From positions 1-45,441 of the forward strand of contig CAZTII010000008.1 in the NCBI GenBank assembly GCA_964613305.1: 45,441 nt of DNA, in the 5' to 3' direction. The translations under genes were made by a program, and so were the position numbers. The notes under the pieces were generated by a model. The model saw only the letters and a program-made list of their open reading frames with translations, was not told where the DNA came from and ran no database searches. Within the stretch, counting starts at the first letter, position 1, and each line of letters begins with the position of its first letter. The DNA comes from CAZTII01 sp964613305 (GTDB taxonomy: Bacteria; Bacillota_I; Bacilli_A; Erysipelotrichales; Erysipelotrichaceae). Below, piece by piece: positions 5,658-14,884 of the stretch.

Positions 5658-8291
5658 ATGAAACAATTAACAGGTAATCAAGTAAGACAGCTATTTCTCG
5701 ACTATTTTTCAAGCAAAGGACATTCGATTGAACCAGGAGCTAGTTTGGTTCCACATAACGACCCAACGTTGTTATGGATTAATGCTGGTGTTGCCGCATT
5801 AAAGAAATATTTTGATGGTAGTGAAACACCACGTTGTAATCGTATTACCAATGCCCAAAAATGTATTCGAACAAATGATATTGAAAATGTAGGAAAAACC
5901 GCTCGTCATCATACATTTTTTGAAATGTTAGGTAATTTTTCGATAGGTGATTATTTTAAAGAAGAAGCCATTCAATTTGCATGGGAATTTTTAACATCTC
6001 CTGAATGGATTGGTTTTGACAAAGACAAAATGTATGTAACAATTTATCCGGATGATGAAGTTGCTTATAACACATGGATCAACTGTTGTAAAATCGATCC
6101 TAGTCATATTTTACGTACAGAAAACAATTATTGGGAAATCGGCGAAGGACCAAGTGGTCCATGTAGTGAGATTTTCTATGATCGTGGCGAAAAATACGAT
6201 CCAGAAAAAATTGGTGAACGTTTATTTTTTGATGATATGGAAAATGATCGCTACATTGAAGTATGGAATGTTGTTTTCTCTCAATATGATGCAAAAGAGG
6301 GTGTTGATCGTAAAGATTATAAGGAACTACCTCAACGTAATATTGATACAGGTATGGGCTTAGAACGTTTAGTCGCACTTGTACAAGATGGAGAAACAAA
6401 TTTCGATACCGATTTATTTTTACCGATGATTCACAAGGTAGAAAAAATTGCAAAATATCCTTATGGTGGTGACTATAAGATGGCATACCGTGTTATTGCA
6501 GACCATATTCGTACGGTAACCTTTGCTTTAAGCGATGGTGCTTTGTTCTCTAATGAAGGAAGAGGGTATGTGTTGCGTCGTGTTTTACGTAGGGCATGTC
6601 GTTATGGTATTAAATTAGGAATTCAAGGCGCATTTATGTATCAATTAGTTGATACTGTAGTAAATAATATGTTAGATTTCTATCCATATCTTGCAGAACA
6701 TACGGCTTTAGTAAGTAAGTTAGTAAAAATTGAAGAAGAAACATTCCATTCAACACTATCTTTTGGAGAAAAATTATTGTTGGATGAATTAGAAAAAGCA
6801 AAAGATACGAAAGTATTAAATGGCGATGTAGTATTTAAATTGTATGATACATATGGTTTTCCAAAAGAATTAACAACTGAAATTGCTCAAGAAAAAGGCT
6901 ATTCTGTTGATATGGAAGGCTTTATGAAAGAAATGAATGCCCAAAAAGAACGAGCTCGTAATGCTCGAGAAGATGAACAATCAATGTCCAGTCAATCGAT
7001 TGATTTGATGAGATTTACTGAACCTTCAACGTTTATTGGTTATGCCGAAGATACTTGTTCAGCAGTTGTTATTGGCTGTTTTAAAGATGGTAAAAAGATT
7101 GATGTCATTAGTGATGAAGGAGAAGTTATTCTTAGTCAAACGGTGTTCTATGCTGAAAGCGGTGGACAAGTTGCGGATAGCGGAACATTATCGAATGATG
7201 TGATGCAAGCATCGATCATCGATGTAAAGAAAGCTCCTAATAATCAACATTATCATCGTATAAGTGTTAAAAATGGTTCATTAAAAGTAGGAGACATTGT
7301 TGATTGTGCAATTGACCGTGAAAAGCGTGTAAAAATCAAAGCCAATCACTCATCTGTTCACTTACTACAAAGTGCTTTAAAGAAAATTGTAGGTAATCAT
7401 ATCCATCAAGCAGGTTCTTATGTATGTGATGAATACAGTCGTTTTGACTTCACTCATTATGAAAAATGTACATATGAACAACTCGTTGAGATTGAACTTG
7501 AAGTAAATAAGATGATTATGCACGATAATGCGGTACTTACCGAAATTATGTCGGTCGATGAAGCAAAAACTTGCGGTGCAATTGCTTTGTTTGATGAAAA
7601 ATATGGCGATGTTGTACGTGTTGTTTCAATGGGTGATGTGTCAAAAGAATTATGTGGTGGAACGCATGTTTCCAATACCCAAGAAATTGGTATCTTTAAA
7701 ATTGAAAGTGAAGAAAGTATTGGTTCAGGAGTTCGTCGTATTACTGCTAAGACAAAGTTAGGCGCATATGATAGTTTTGTTGATTGTGAAAAAAGAACGA
7801 AACGAATCGCCGATCACTGCAAATTAAGTTCAGTCAATGCGCTAGAAGAAAAAGTATCGTCTATTTTAGAAGAAAATGCGATGATGAAGAAACAATTAGC
7901 TAAATTCAGTGAAAAATTATTAATGCTTGAAGCAGATGATGTTGTAAAAAATGCTGAAGAAATTAGTGGCTTAAATTGTTTGTTTATTCAAATGAATCGT
8001 GACGATTTAAGTAATCTTAAAGGATATGGCGAAGTATTGCGCAATAAACTAGAAAATTCGGTTGTCTTTATTAGCAATATTCAGAATGAACAAGTAACGT
8101 TTGTGTGCGCATTAAGTAAAAAAGCGATTGATCAACAACTTAAAGCTGGAGATTTAGTGAAGATGGCGGCAACTATATGCAATGGTAATGGTGGCGGTAG
8201 AAATGATATTGCTCAATCAGGTGGTAAGGATTTAAGTAAAATTGATGAAGTATTTACAAATGTCAAAGCAAAAATTCAAGCAAGTCTTTAA
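5658..8291 (+). CDS. alaS: Alanyl-tRNA synthetase
   Basis: Full-length class II synthetase of 877 residues that charges tRNA-Ala and edits mischarged serine and glycine. The catalytic core opens with the class II motif region HTFFEMLGNFS (residues 85-95). The editing domain has the zinc-type ligands HSSVH (564-568) and CGGTH (C666, H670). A coiled segment (about 720-760) leads to the C-terminal C-Ala domain, which ends in the glycine-rich NGNGGGR. I chose the ATG at 5658 because AAAGGGAAG lies at the right distance before it. The ATG at 5643 falls in the T run of the T-box terminator and lacks a binding site. It leads the conserved alaS-ireB-ruvX-DUF1292 cluster. Confidence 0.97.
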   Translation: MKQLTGNQVRQLFLDYFSSKGHSIEPGASLVPHNDPTLLWINAGVAALKKYFDGSETPRCNRITNAQKCIRTNDIENVGKTARHHTFFEMLGNFSIGDYFKEEAIQFAWEFLTSPEWIGFDKDKMYVTIYPDDEVAYNTWINCCKIDPSHILRTENNYWEIGEGPSGPCSEIFYDRGEKYDPEKIGERLFFDDMENDRYIEVWNVVFSQYDAKEGVDRKDYKELPQRNIDTGMGLERLVALVQDGETNFDTDLFLPMIHKVEKIAKYPYGGDYKMAYRVIADHIRTVTFALSDGALFSNEGRGYVLRRVLRRACRYGIKLGIQGAFMYQLVDTVVNNMLDFYPYLAEHTALVSKLVKIEEETFHSTLSFGEKLLLDELEKAKDTKVLNGDVVFKLYDTYGFPKELTTEIAQEKGYSVDMEGFMKEMNAQKERARNAREDEQSMSSQSIDLMRFTEPSTFIGYAEDTCSAVVIGCFKDGKKIDVISDEGEVILSQTVFYAESGGQVADSGTLSNDVMQASIIDVKKAPNNQHYHRISVKNGSLKVGDIVDCAIDREKRVKIKANHSSVHLLQSALKKIVGNHIHQAGSYVCDEYSRFDFTHYEKCTYEQLVEIELEVNKMIMHDNAVLTEIMSVDEAKTCGAIALFDEKYGDVVRVVSMGDVSKELCGGTHVSNTQEIGIFKIESEESIGSGVRRITAKTKLGAYDSFVDCEKRTKRIADHCKLSSVNALEEKVSSILEENAMMKKQLAKFSEKLLMLEADDVVKNAEEISGLNCLFIQMNRDDLSNLKGYGEVLRNKLENSVVFISNIQNEQVTFVCALSKKAIDQQLKAGDLVKMAATICNGNGGGRNDIAQSGGKDLSKIDEVFTNVKAKIQASL

Positions 8292-8336
8292 AAAGAAGAG
8301 AAAATAGGATATCATATATCATATGGAGGGCTTTCT

Positions 8337-8609
8337 ATGACTAAAAATATAAATATTAATGATGCAACGAACACGATTACGTTAAAATCAGATGAATTAC
8401 GTAAGGAAAATATTCGTCATGTACTACGTTTAACGAAAGAAGTGCTAGAGGAAAGAGGATATAATTCCGTAAATCAATTAGCGGGATATTTGATATCGAA
8501 TGACCCAGCCTATATTTCTAGTCATCGAAATGCTAGAAGTATTATTCAATCGGTAGAAAGACATGAAATAATTGAAGAATTGGTACGCAGTTATTTGGAG
8601 AAACAATAA
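8337..8609 (+). CDS. ireB: IreB/YrzL family regulatory protein (UPF0297)
   Basis: A 90-residue protein of the IreB (YrzL) family. In Enterococcus, IreB is a small phosphoprotein substrate of the PASTA-domain kinase IreK and negatively affects cephalosporin resistance; its detailed role elsewhere is unclear. The family pattern is visible as DELRKENIRHVLRLTKEVLEERGYNS and the helix-rich AGYLISNDPAYISSHRNAR. A strong GGAGGG site precedes the ATG. The gene lies between alaS and ruvX in the same order as in B. subtilis (alaS-yrzL-yrrK-yrzB), and its stop directly abuts the ruvX start. Confidence 0.93.
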   Translation: MTKNININDATNTITLKSDELRKENIRHVLRLTKEVLEERGYNSVNQLAGYLISNDPAYISSHRNARSIIQSVERHEIIEELVRSYLEKQ

Positions 8610-9023
8610 ATGCGCGTATTAGGTTTAGACTTAGGAAGTAAAACATGCGGCATCGCTATCAGTGACCCTTTAGGTATGATAGCGCGTGCCGTAGAAACAC
8701 TTCGTTTTGAAGAAAATAATTACGAAGAAGCATTAAATAAATTGGATGTGTTTTTAAAGGCGAATCCAGTTGAAGAAATCGTTCTAGGCTTACCAAAACA
8801 CATGAATGGTGATATTGGTATTCGTGGTGAAATTTCTCTTGAATTTAAAGAAATGATTGCTTCGATTACAGATGTAAAAGTTACCTTATGGGATGAGCGA
8901 CTTACAACGGTAGCCGCAAGTAAATTATTAATTTCTCAAGATGTATCACGAGGAAAACGCAAAAAAATTATAGATCAAATGGCAGCGGTACAAATATTAC
9001 AGAGCTATTTAGATAGACGCTAA
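8610..9023 (+). CDS. ruvX: Holliday junction resolvase-like RuvX/YqgF
   Basis: A 137-residue RNase H-fold protein of the YqgF/RuvX family, which has been linked to Holliday junction resolution and to pre-16S rRNA 5' end processing. The first strand MRVLGLDLGSKTCGIAIS carries the catalytic aspartate (D7). EIVLGLPKHMNG and the late LWDERLTT region supply the other acidic positions. C-terminal KKIIDQMAAVQILQSYL is typical of the family. No spacer separates its ATG from the ireB stop. Confidence 0.95.
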   Translation: MRVLGLDLGSKTCGIAISDPLGMIARAVETLRFEENNYEEALNKLDVFLKANPVEEIVLGLPKHMNGDIGIRGEISLEFKEMIASITDVKVTLWDERLTTVAASKLLISQDVSRGKRKKIIDQMAAVQILQSYLDRR

Positions 9024-9038
9024 AAAGAGGAGAAAAAT

Positions 9039-9314
9039 ATGATCGATAGCAGCACATTTACAGTCATCGAAGAAGATGGCAGCGAAAAAGAAATGGATAT
9101 TATTTTTACGTTTGAACTAGAAGAAAAAGGTAAAAATATTGTAGTATATGCAGATCCTTTAAATGAAGAAGGTGAAGTATATGCTTCTAGTTATGATGAA
9201 AACGGCAATCTTGAAATGATTGAAGATCCTGAAGAATGGGAAATGATCAATGAAATTTTACAAGCATTTTTAGAAGAAATGGATAGTGACGATGAGCAAA
9301 ATGAAGAAGAATAG
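9039..9314 (+). CDS. DUF1292 (YrzB-like) small acidic protein
   Basis: A 91-residue, strongly acidic protein matching the DUF1292/YrzB family by its FTVIEEDGSEKEMDIIFTFE opening and the SYDENGNLEMIEDPEEWEM core. Its biochemical role is not established. The 15-base gap to ruvX contains a GAGGAG site. The gene keeps its place behind ruvX as in other Firmicutes. Its last 23 bases overlap the start of mltG. Confidence 0.9.
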   Translation: MIDSSTFTVIEEDGSEKEMDIIFTFELEEKGKNIVVYADPLNEEGEVYASSYDENGNLEMIEDPEEWEMINEILQAFLEEMDSDDEQNEEE

Positions 9315-10374
9315 GAAGCGTAAACTAAAAATAATTAATTTTTTAGTTTTCATCCTTCTTTTATTGTTGATAAGCATTGGTAGTATGTTTTTATGGTATA
9401 CAACGAATATAAAACCAGTATCTAAAAGTGAAACAATCGTTAATTTTGTTATTAATGATGGTGAATCATCAAAGTCTGTTTTAGCAAATCTTGAAAAAAA
9501 TAACATTATTCGTAATAAAACAGCGGCGTTAATTGTCTTGAAACTAGAAAAGTTAGGTAGCATTAAAAAAGGTGAATACAACTTAGATAGTAGTATGAGC
9601 ACCAAAGATATTTTAATTACGTTAAATAATTCTAAATCAGCTGTAGTCAATGATACCCGTGTTACTATTATTGAAGGTGATTGGGCTAAAGATATTGCTA
9701 GAAAAATTAGTAAAACAACGAAGTTAAGTGAAAAAGAACTTCTTGCTTATTGGAATGATGAATCGGTAGTTCGTCGTTATATGGAAAAATATCCATTTTT
9801 AACAGAAGAAATATTTAATAAGAAAAGTCGTATTTTATTAGAAGGATATTTATTTCCAAATACGTACAATTTTTTCATTGATTCTAGTAAAGAAGCAGTA
9901 ACGGAAAAAATGTTAGATGAATCATTACGAATTTATAAAAAATATGAACAAGATATTAAAAGTCAATCACTGTCAGTGCATCAATTGTACACATTAGCTT
10001 CTATTACTCAATATGAAGCTTCTAAAGTAAGTGATATGAAGTTAGTTGCAGGAGTATTTTATAATCGTTTAGCAAAAGGAATGATGTTACAAAGTAGTGT
10101 TACAGTATGTTATGCCATCGATAAAGAAAAAGATGATCATTGGAGCAAATGTGAAGTAAATCCAACATTTGATTCTCCATATAATACATATCTTCATCAA
10201 GGGTTACCACCAGGTCCTATTTTAAATGCTGGTGAAGCAGCACTTGATGCTGTATTACATCCAACAGCTTCGGAATATTATTATTTTATGGCTGATGTAA
10301 AAGGGGATGGTACAGTATATTATTCTAAAACGTACGATGAGCACGTTCGATATGTTAAAAAATATTTAAAATAA
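9292..10374 (+). CDS. mltG: Endolytic murein transglycosylase MltG
   Basis: A 360-residue single-pass membrane enzyme that cuts nascent glycan strands and so terminates peptidoglycan elongation. A basic N-terminus leads to one transmembrane helix (about residues 14-35). A LysM-like region comes next (about 40-100), then the YceG catalytic domain, with the probable catalytic glutamate in ITQYEASKVSD and the conserved SPYNTYLHQGLPPGPI and YYSKTYDEH segments. The start is uncertain: GTG at 9286, ATG at 9292 and ATG at 9301 are in frame, all inside the DUF1292 gene, and no strong ribosome binding site is seen. Coupled translation is likely. udk follows closely. Confidence 0.92.
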   Translation: MSKMKKNRKRKLKIINFLVFILLLLLISIGSMFLWYTTNIKPVSKSETIVNFVINDGESSKSVLANLEKNNIIRNKTAALIVLKLEKLGSIKKGEYNLDSSMSTKDILITLNNSKSAVVNDTRVTIIEGDWAKDIARKISKTTKLSEKELLAYWNDESVVRRYMEKYPFLTEEIFNKKSRILLEGYLFPNTYNFFIDSSKEAVTEKMLDESLRIYKKYEQDIKSQSLSVHQLYTLASITQYEASKVSDMKLVAGVFYNRLAKGMMLQSSVTVCYAIDKEKDDHWSKCEVNPTFDSPYNTYLHQGLPPGPILNAGEAALDAVLHPTASEYYYFMADVKGDGTVYYSKTYDEHVRYVKKYLK

Positions 10375-10391
10375 ACGAAAGAGGATTGTTT

Positions 10392-11021
10392 ATGACAACA
10401 TTAATTGGGATAGCCGGAGGAAGTGCTTCTGGTAAAACATCGGTAGCAAAAAAAATTAAAGCGGCATTTAGTGATGATAATTCAATTACTATCATCCGTC
10501 AAGATGATTATTATAAGGATCAATCGGCAAAAACTATGGAAGAGCGTACACAAACCAATTATGATCATCCTCTTGCTTTTGATAATGATTTGTTAGTATC
10601 ACATCTTCATGATTTAGTTGATGGAAAAGCCATCAATAAACCAATTTATGATTTTATTAATCATACTCGTAGTGAACAAACCGAAATCATTGAACCTTGT
10701 GATGTTGTAATTTTAGAAGGTTTATTTATTTTAGAGAGTGAAGTATTACGGGACATGCTTGATATAAAAATCTTCGTTGATACCGATTCAGATATTCGTT
10801 TTATTCGTCGTTTGATGCGTGATGTGGAAGATCGTGGTCGTACGTTAAATTCGGTTGTAACTCAATACATTACAACGGTACGCGATATGCACAATACATT
10901 TGTCGAACCTAGTAAACGATATGCGGATATTATTGTTCCAGAAGGTGGACATAATAGTGTAGCTATCGACTTGTTGTCAACGAAAATTCGTAGTTTATGT
11001 GGCAATAAGCTTGAAATGTGA
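10392..11021 (+). CDS. udk: Uridine kinase
   Basis: A 209-residue cytosolic kinase that phosphorylates uridine and cytidine to UMP and CMP in pyrimidine salvage. The P-loop GGSASGKTS lies at residues 9-17. DDYYKD, TNYDHPLAFD, IYDFINHTR, VILEGLFIL and the lid region RFIRRLMRDVEDRGR are all in family order. The ATG at 10392 has GAGGA six bases before it; an upstream in-frame TTG was rejected. The TGA stop overlaps the greA promoter. Its place next to greA agrees with the B. subtilis order U32 peptidases-udk-greA, although here the U32 gene has moved downstream. Confidence 0.96.
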   Translation: MTTLIGIAGGSASGKTSVAKKIKAAFSDDNSITIIRQDDYYKDQSAKTMEERTQTNYDHPLAFDNDLLVSHLHDLVDGKAINKPIYDFINHTRSEQTEIIEPCDVVILEGLFILESEVLRDMLDIKIFVDTDSDIRFIRRLMRDVEDRGRTLNSVVTQYITTVRDMHNTFVEPSKRYADIIVPEGGHNSVAIDLLSTKIRSLCGNKLEM

Positions 11022-11027
11022 TATAAT
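11019..11027 (+). promoter_or_regulatory. Extended -10 promoter of greA
   Basis: TGATATAAT is a perfect extended -10 that overlaps the udk stop codon. No convincing -35 is visible. The greA ribosome binding site AAGGAG (11037-11042) follows at once, so the 5' leader would be short. Confidence 0.6.
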
Positions 11028-11050
11028 TGTTAAGTTAAGGAGTGATAAAC

Positions 11051-11527
11051 ATGATGGATGATAAAATTTATGTAACTAAGGAAGGTTTGGATGATTTAAA
11101 TAAAGAATACCAACACTTAGTACATGTTGTTAAAAATGAAGTAATTGAAGACTTAAAAGCTGCTCGTGCTCAAGGTGACTTATCAGAAAATGCGGATTAT
11201 GATGCTGCAAGAGATCGTCAAGCTCAAGTAGAAGCACGAATTCGTGAACTTGAAGCAATGTTAAGTAATGTTCGTTTAATTAATAATGCAACTGGTGATG
11301 CTACTACGGTGCGTTTAGGTTGTAATGTGACAATTGAAGAACTTGATACGGGAGATATCGTTGATTTTAGCATCGTTGGTTCAGTTGAAGCTGATCCACT
11401 AAATGGTAAAATTTCAAACGTAACACCACTTGCTCTTGCTATTTTAGACAAGGGAATTAATGACATTGTTGAAGTAAATGTTGATAACCCTTATAAAGTA
11501 AAAATCATTTCAATAAATAGGAATTAA
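11051..11527 (+). CDS. greA: Transcription elongation factor GreA
   Basis: A 158-residue factor that enters the RNA polymerase secondary channel and stimulates cleavage of backtracked RNA. The N-terminal coiled coil carries the tip signature QGDLSENADYDAARDRQ, with the acidic tip residues present. The C-terminal FKBP-like domain contains VRLGCNVTIEELDTGD and NPYKVKIISI. AAGGAG lies 8 bases before the ATG at 11051; a GTG at 11042 is part of that site and was rejected. It has its own extended -10 promoter. Confidence 0.96.
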   Translation: MMDDKIYVTKEGLDDLNKEYQHLVHVVKNEVIEDLKAARAQGDLSENADYDAARDRQAQVEARIRELEAMLSNVRLINNATGDATTVRLGCNVTIEELDTGDIVDFSIVGSVEADPLNGKISNVTPLALAILDKGINDIVEVNVDNPYKVKIISINRN

Positions 11528-11559
11528 TCCATAACTCATATAAATAAGTAGGAGGCTTT

Positions 11560-12027
11560 ATGAAAAAACTACTTATTTTTATTTTATTAATTGTATTACT
11601 ATTTTATCGCCCTATTAACTATATTGATTTAAAAAAACAATATCGTAATACTATTGAAGTTACTATTGATGGAGCAGTTAAGAGTAAAAAGTCACTTTCT
11701 TTACCACTCTATTCCCCTTTAGAAGAGATTTATCATCATATTGAACTATTACCATCAGCTGATACAAGTATGCTTAATCCTAAGACAATTTTAAAAGATG
11801 GAGATTGTATTGTAATTCCCGAAATTAAAGAAATTCCTTTAATTTCTATCAATACAGCACCATTAGAACAATTAATTACATTGCCTGGTATTAAAGAAGC
11901 AACCGCAACGAAAATTATTGACTATCGTACACAAGTAGGATTATTTCAAAAGATTGAGGATATTATGTTAGTAAAAGGGATAGGTGAGGCAAAATTTAAT
12001 CAAATCAAGGATTTGATTACCTTATGA
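11560..12027 (+). CDS. comEA: Competence DNA receptor ComEA
   Basis: A 155-residue membrane-anchored DNA-binding protein that captures double-stranded DNA outside the cell for transformation. One N-terminal transmembrane helix (residues 3-17) is followed by an SLBB-like region (about 30-95) that ends in a short ILKDGDCIVIPE strand. A tandem helix-hairpin-helix DNA-binding domain comes last (SINTAPLEQLITLPGIKEATATKIIDYR, then LVKGIGEAKFNQIKDLI). A strong AGGAGG precedes the ATG. It overlaps comEC by 4 bases (ATGA), the usual competence operon arrangement. Confidence 0.93.
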   Translation: MKKLLIFILLIVLLFYRPINYIDLKKQYRNTIEVTIDGAVKSKKSLSLPLYSPLEEIYHHIELLPSADTSMLNPKTILKDGDCIVIPEIKEIPLISINTAPLEQLITLPGIKEATATKIIDYRTQVGLFQKIEDIMLVKGIGEAKFNQIKDLITL

Positions 12028-13916
12028 AACAATCATCCTTACAACTTTCACTACTTTTATTGGCTAGTATTTATTTATCTGAAAAAAACAAATGGTTATT
12101 ACTGATTCCAATCATATACTGTATGGTTAGTTATTGTTGGCGGCAATGCTTCCTTTTTTTAGTGTTGTTAGGACTTGTTATTTTTCCAAGATGGAATCAT
12201 AACATAATTTCTTATGGTAAAATCATCGAAGTAAAAAATGAAAATGCGATTGTACAACAACAATTTACGAAAGTTCTTCTTACCAATTGTACTAATTGTA
12301 TTGTTGATAGTACTATTTCATTTCAAGGTGAAATAATGAATGAATCGTTTATAAGTAGTTATGGTTTTGATTATGATAAGTATTTACAACGAAAAGGTGT
12401 GTATACAAAAATAAAAGTTCAATCAATGAGTGTTTTGAGAGAATCAGATAGTTTTCGTGGAAATATCCATCAACATATACTAAATAACTTTCCTAAGGAA
12501 CATCGTAACGTTTTATTGAAAACGTTGTTTAACTCATCCAACAATGACAGTGAATTATCTTTTTTAATGTCAAGTGGATATGGATATGTCGGTTTATTAT
12601 CGCTTATTTCTTTTTTGTTGAAATTCATTATAAATAAACAAAAACGACAATGGATAGAATGTCTTTATTGGTTACTAATCTCACTATTTTATCATTTTCC
12701 ATTATTTTCCTCGTATCAATTAATCAAGAAAACATTGCGTTTTACATCACTTTCTTCTGTTGACCGACTCGCTATTTCTGCGATAGCGATGATGGTGTTA
12801 TTTTCGTATGAAACAATGTTGTTAAGCTTTGTCATTCCGTTTATGGTAGCGTTGCTTCATCATTTTTATCGCAACGAACCATATAAAAGAATACATGCAA
12901 CTATGATATGTCATAGTGTATTGTTCCATCAAATCAATGTGTTGTCCTTATTCTTCTTTCCTTTTGTATCAAAAGTAATCGGTATTATTACGATTTTTTC
13001 TTTTTTTCTTTTGTGGACTCAACACGATGTATTCTATCAAATCATCGTTCTATTAAATAATAGTATGACTTTTCCTATGATGAACCTATTGCATGGAACT
13101 CCTTTATCTACCGGATTACCATTGTATGTAGGTTTATATGTTATTTTAAAGAAGAAACGAGTGCATGATGTTGTTTATATTAGTTTATACGTTTTATTTA
13201 TGTATTGTGGTCTATTTTCATTGCATCGTGAAGTGATCTTTATAAATGTTGGTCAGGGAGATAGTATACTATTTCGTGATTTTTTTAATCAAACAACAGT
13301 TCTTATTGATACCGGTAAGAAAACAGCATTTTCACACGTCAATACGATGTTGAAAGCGAAAGGAATTAAAGAAATTGATGCTATATTTATTTCTCATTTA
13401 GATGAAGACCATGTTGGTGGATTAGAACTTATTAAAGAACACTATCATGTAAAAGAGGTGGTATTTAATCACTTTGATGAACGAATTATTGATAGTTTAC
13501 AGTTTATCGATTTAAATACCATTTCTAATGACAATGAAAATGATAGTAGCCAAGTTCTCTATGTCGTTCTTGATGATGTTTCTTTTTTATTAACTGGAGA
13601 TATTTCTTTATCGGTCGAAGAAGAAATGATGAAAAAATATCCGAGTCTAAGTGTGAGTGTATTAAAACTTAGTCATCACGGTAGTAAAACGTCAACAGGA
13701 GATAGTATTCTTACATCAACACGTCCTAAATTAAGTATTATTTCTTCGGGAAAACAGTCGTTATACAATCATCCCCATCCAAGCGTCATTGAACGATTAA
13801 AGAAATATCATATTCCATACGTTATAACCGCAAAAGATGGCGACATTCATGTTCATTTTATAGGATGGTTAAAATTTTTTACCACCAGCAGTGGAAAAAT
13901 TGGTATAATAACATAG
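12024..13916 (+). CDS. comEC: Competence channel protein ComEC/Rec2
   Basis: A 630-residue membrane protein that forms the channel for single-stranded DNA during transformation. Hydrophobic helices at the N-terminus and through residues about 175-400 form the competence domain. The C-terminal metallo-beta-lactamase domain begins at EVIFINVGQGDSILF and has the metal motif SHLDEDHVGG, LLTGD, LSHHGSKTS and HPHPSV. At 630 residues it is shorter than B. subtilis ComEC (776), mainly in the early soluble and membrane region, but no key motif of the nuclease-like domain is lost. Coupled to comEA by ATGA, it is followed by holA after 9 bases, a very conserved adjacency. Confidence 0.93.
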   Translation: MKQSSLQLSLLLLASIYLSEKNKWLLLIPIIYCMVSYCWRQCFLFLVLLGLVIFPRWNHNIISYGKIIEVKNENAIVQQQFTKVLLTNCTNCIVDSTISFQGEIMNESFISSYGFDYDKYLQRKGVYTKIKVQSMSVLRESDSFRGNIHQHILNNFPKEHRNVLLKTLFNSSNNDSELSFLMSSGYGYVGLLSLISFLLKFIINKQKRQWIECLYWLLISLFYHFPLFSSYQLIKKTLRFTSLSSVDRLAISAIAMMVLFSYETMLLSFVIPFMVALLHHFYRNEPYKRIHATMICHSVLFHQINVLSLFFFPFVSKVIGIITIFSFFLLWTQHDVFYQIIVLLNNSMTFPMMNLLHGTPLSTGLPLYVGLYVILKKKRVHDVVYISLYVLFMYCGLFSLHREVIFINVGQGDSILFRDFFNQTTVLIDTGKKTAFSHVNTMLKAKGIKEIDAIFISHLDEDHVGGLELIKEHYHVKEVVFNHFDERIIDSLQFIDLNTISNDNENDSSQVLYVVLDDVSFLLTGDISLSVEEEMMKKYPSLSVSVLKLSHHGSKTSTGDSILTSTRPKLSIISSGKQSLYNHPHPSVIERLKKYHIPYVITAKDGDIHVHFIGWLKFFTTSSGKIGIIT

Positions 13917-13925
13917 GGTGATCGG

Positions 13926-14882
13926 ATGAATTATAGTATTTTAGGAAGTGACCGTTATCGTTGTCGGCTAGAATTGACTAAAATCATACAGTCGTATAAA
14001 GATAAATTAGATGAATTTGATACGGTTACAATGGATGCGAGTTCTAGTGACTTTAAAATGATTCATTTATATGATGAAATGAATATCATTCCTTTTTTTA
14101 ATGAAATAAAATTGATTATTGTTAAAAATCCTTCCTTTTTAACCTCTACTGGATCATTAAGTGATCATGATAGTAAATTATTTGAAACGATTTTAGAAGA
14201 AGGTATTCATAATGTTATTGTAGTTTTTTATGGATCTATAGTTGTTGATAAGCGTAAAAAAATAGTTAAACTATTACAAAAACATAGTCAAAGTATTGAT
14301 TGTGATTGTTTGGATGAAGCTGCTTTTCAAGTATGGGTAAAAAGAGCTTTTAATAGTAAAAAAATAACATTAACTAATGATGCAATGAATGAATTGTTTT
14401 CGCGTTTACCACTTAGTTTAGAAGTGTTTGAAAATGAGTTAACTAAATTAGAATGTTACTCATCCTCATTAACAAAAGAGGATATTTGTCATTTAGTACC
14501 AAAGTTATTAGACGAAGATGTTTTTTTATTAGTAAATGCTGCATGTAGTAAACGGCTAAAAGATGCGATGCATTATTGGCAAGATTTAGCTGTTTTAAAT
14601 AAAGATCCAATTTATTTAGTTGCTTTATTAGCAAGTCAATTTCGTTTTATGTATCACGTTAAATTATGTATGGAAAGTAACATGAGTAGGGAACAAATCA
14701 TTTCTACACTAAAAGCACATCCATATCGTGTTAAAAAAACGATGGATTCTTTATTTGGTGTCTCATTAAGTTGGTTATTATCAATTCTAAACGATTTAGC
14801 AACCTTAGATCAAAATTTTAAAAGTGGAATTGGTGATAAAAAATTATCTTTTGAATTATTTATTATTAATACAGCGAGGTAA
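13926..14882 (+). CDS. holA: DNA polymerase III delta subunit
   Basis: The 318-residue clamp-loader delta subunit, which opens the beta sliding clamp. The N-terminal RecA-like domain lacks a functional P-loop, as expected for delta. MNIIPFFNEIKLIIVKNPSF, FQVWVKRAF, LPLSLEVFENELTKLE and the C-terminal YLVALLASQFRFMYHVKLC are typical of the Firmicutes YqeN group. The comEC-holA order is conserved. In many Firmicutes rpsT follows; here an unknown gene does, 2 bases after the holA stop. Confidence 0.92.
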   Translation: MNYSILGSDRYRCRLELTKIIQSYKDKLDEFDTVTMDASSSDFKMIHLYDEMNIIPFFNEIKLIIVKNPSFLTSTGSLSDHDSKLFETILEEGIHNVIVVFYGSIVVDKRKKIVKLLQKHSQSIDCDCLDEAAFQVWVKRAFNSKKITLTNDAMNELFSRLPLSLEVFENELTKLECYSSSLTKEDICHLVPKLLDEDVFLLVNAACSKRLKDAMHYWQDLAVLNKDPIYLVALLASQFRFMYHVKLCMESNMSREQIISTLKAHPYRVKKTMDSLFGVSLSWLLSILNDLATLDQNFKSGIGDKKLSFELFIINTAR

Positions 14883-14884
14883 GC

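Noticed and set aside
6100..6486. Antisense open frames inside alaS and similar ones in other genes
   Set aside because: They lie opposite or in other frames of well-supported genes, lack ribosome binding sites and have odd composition (for example His/Tyr-rich).
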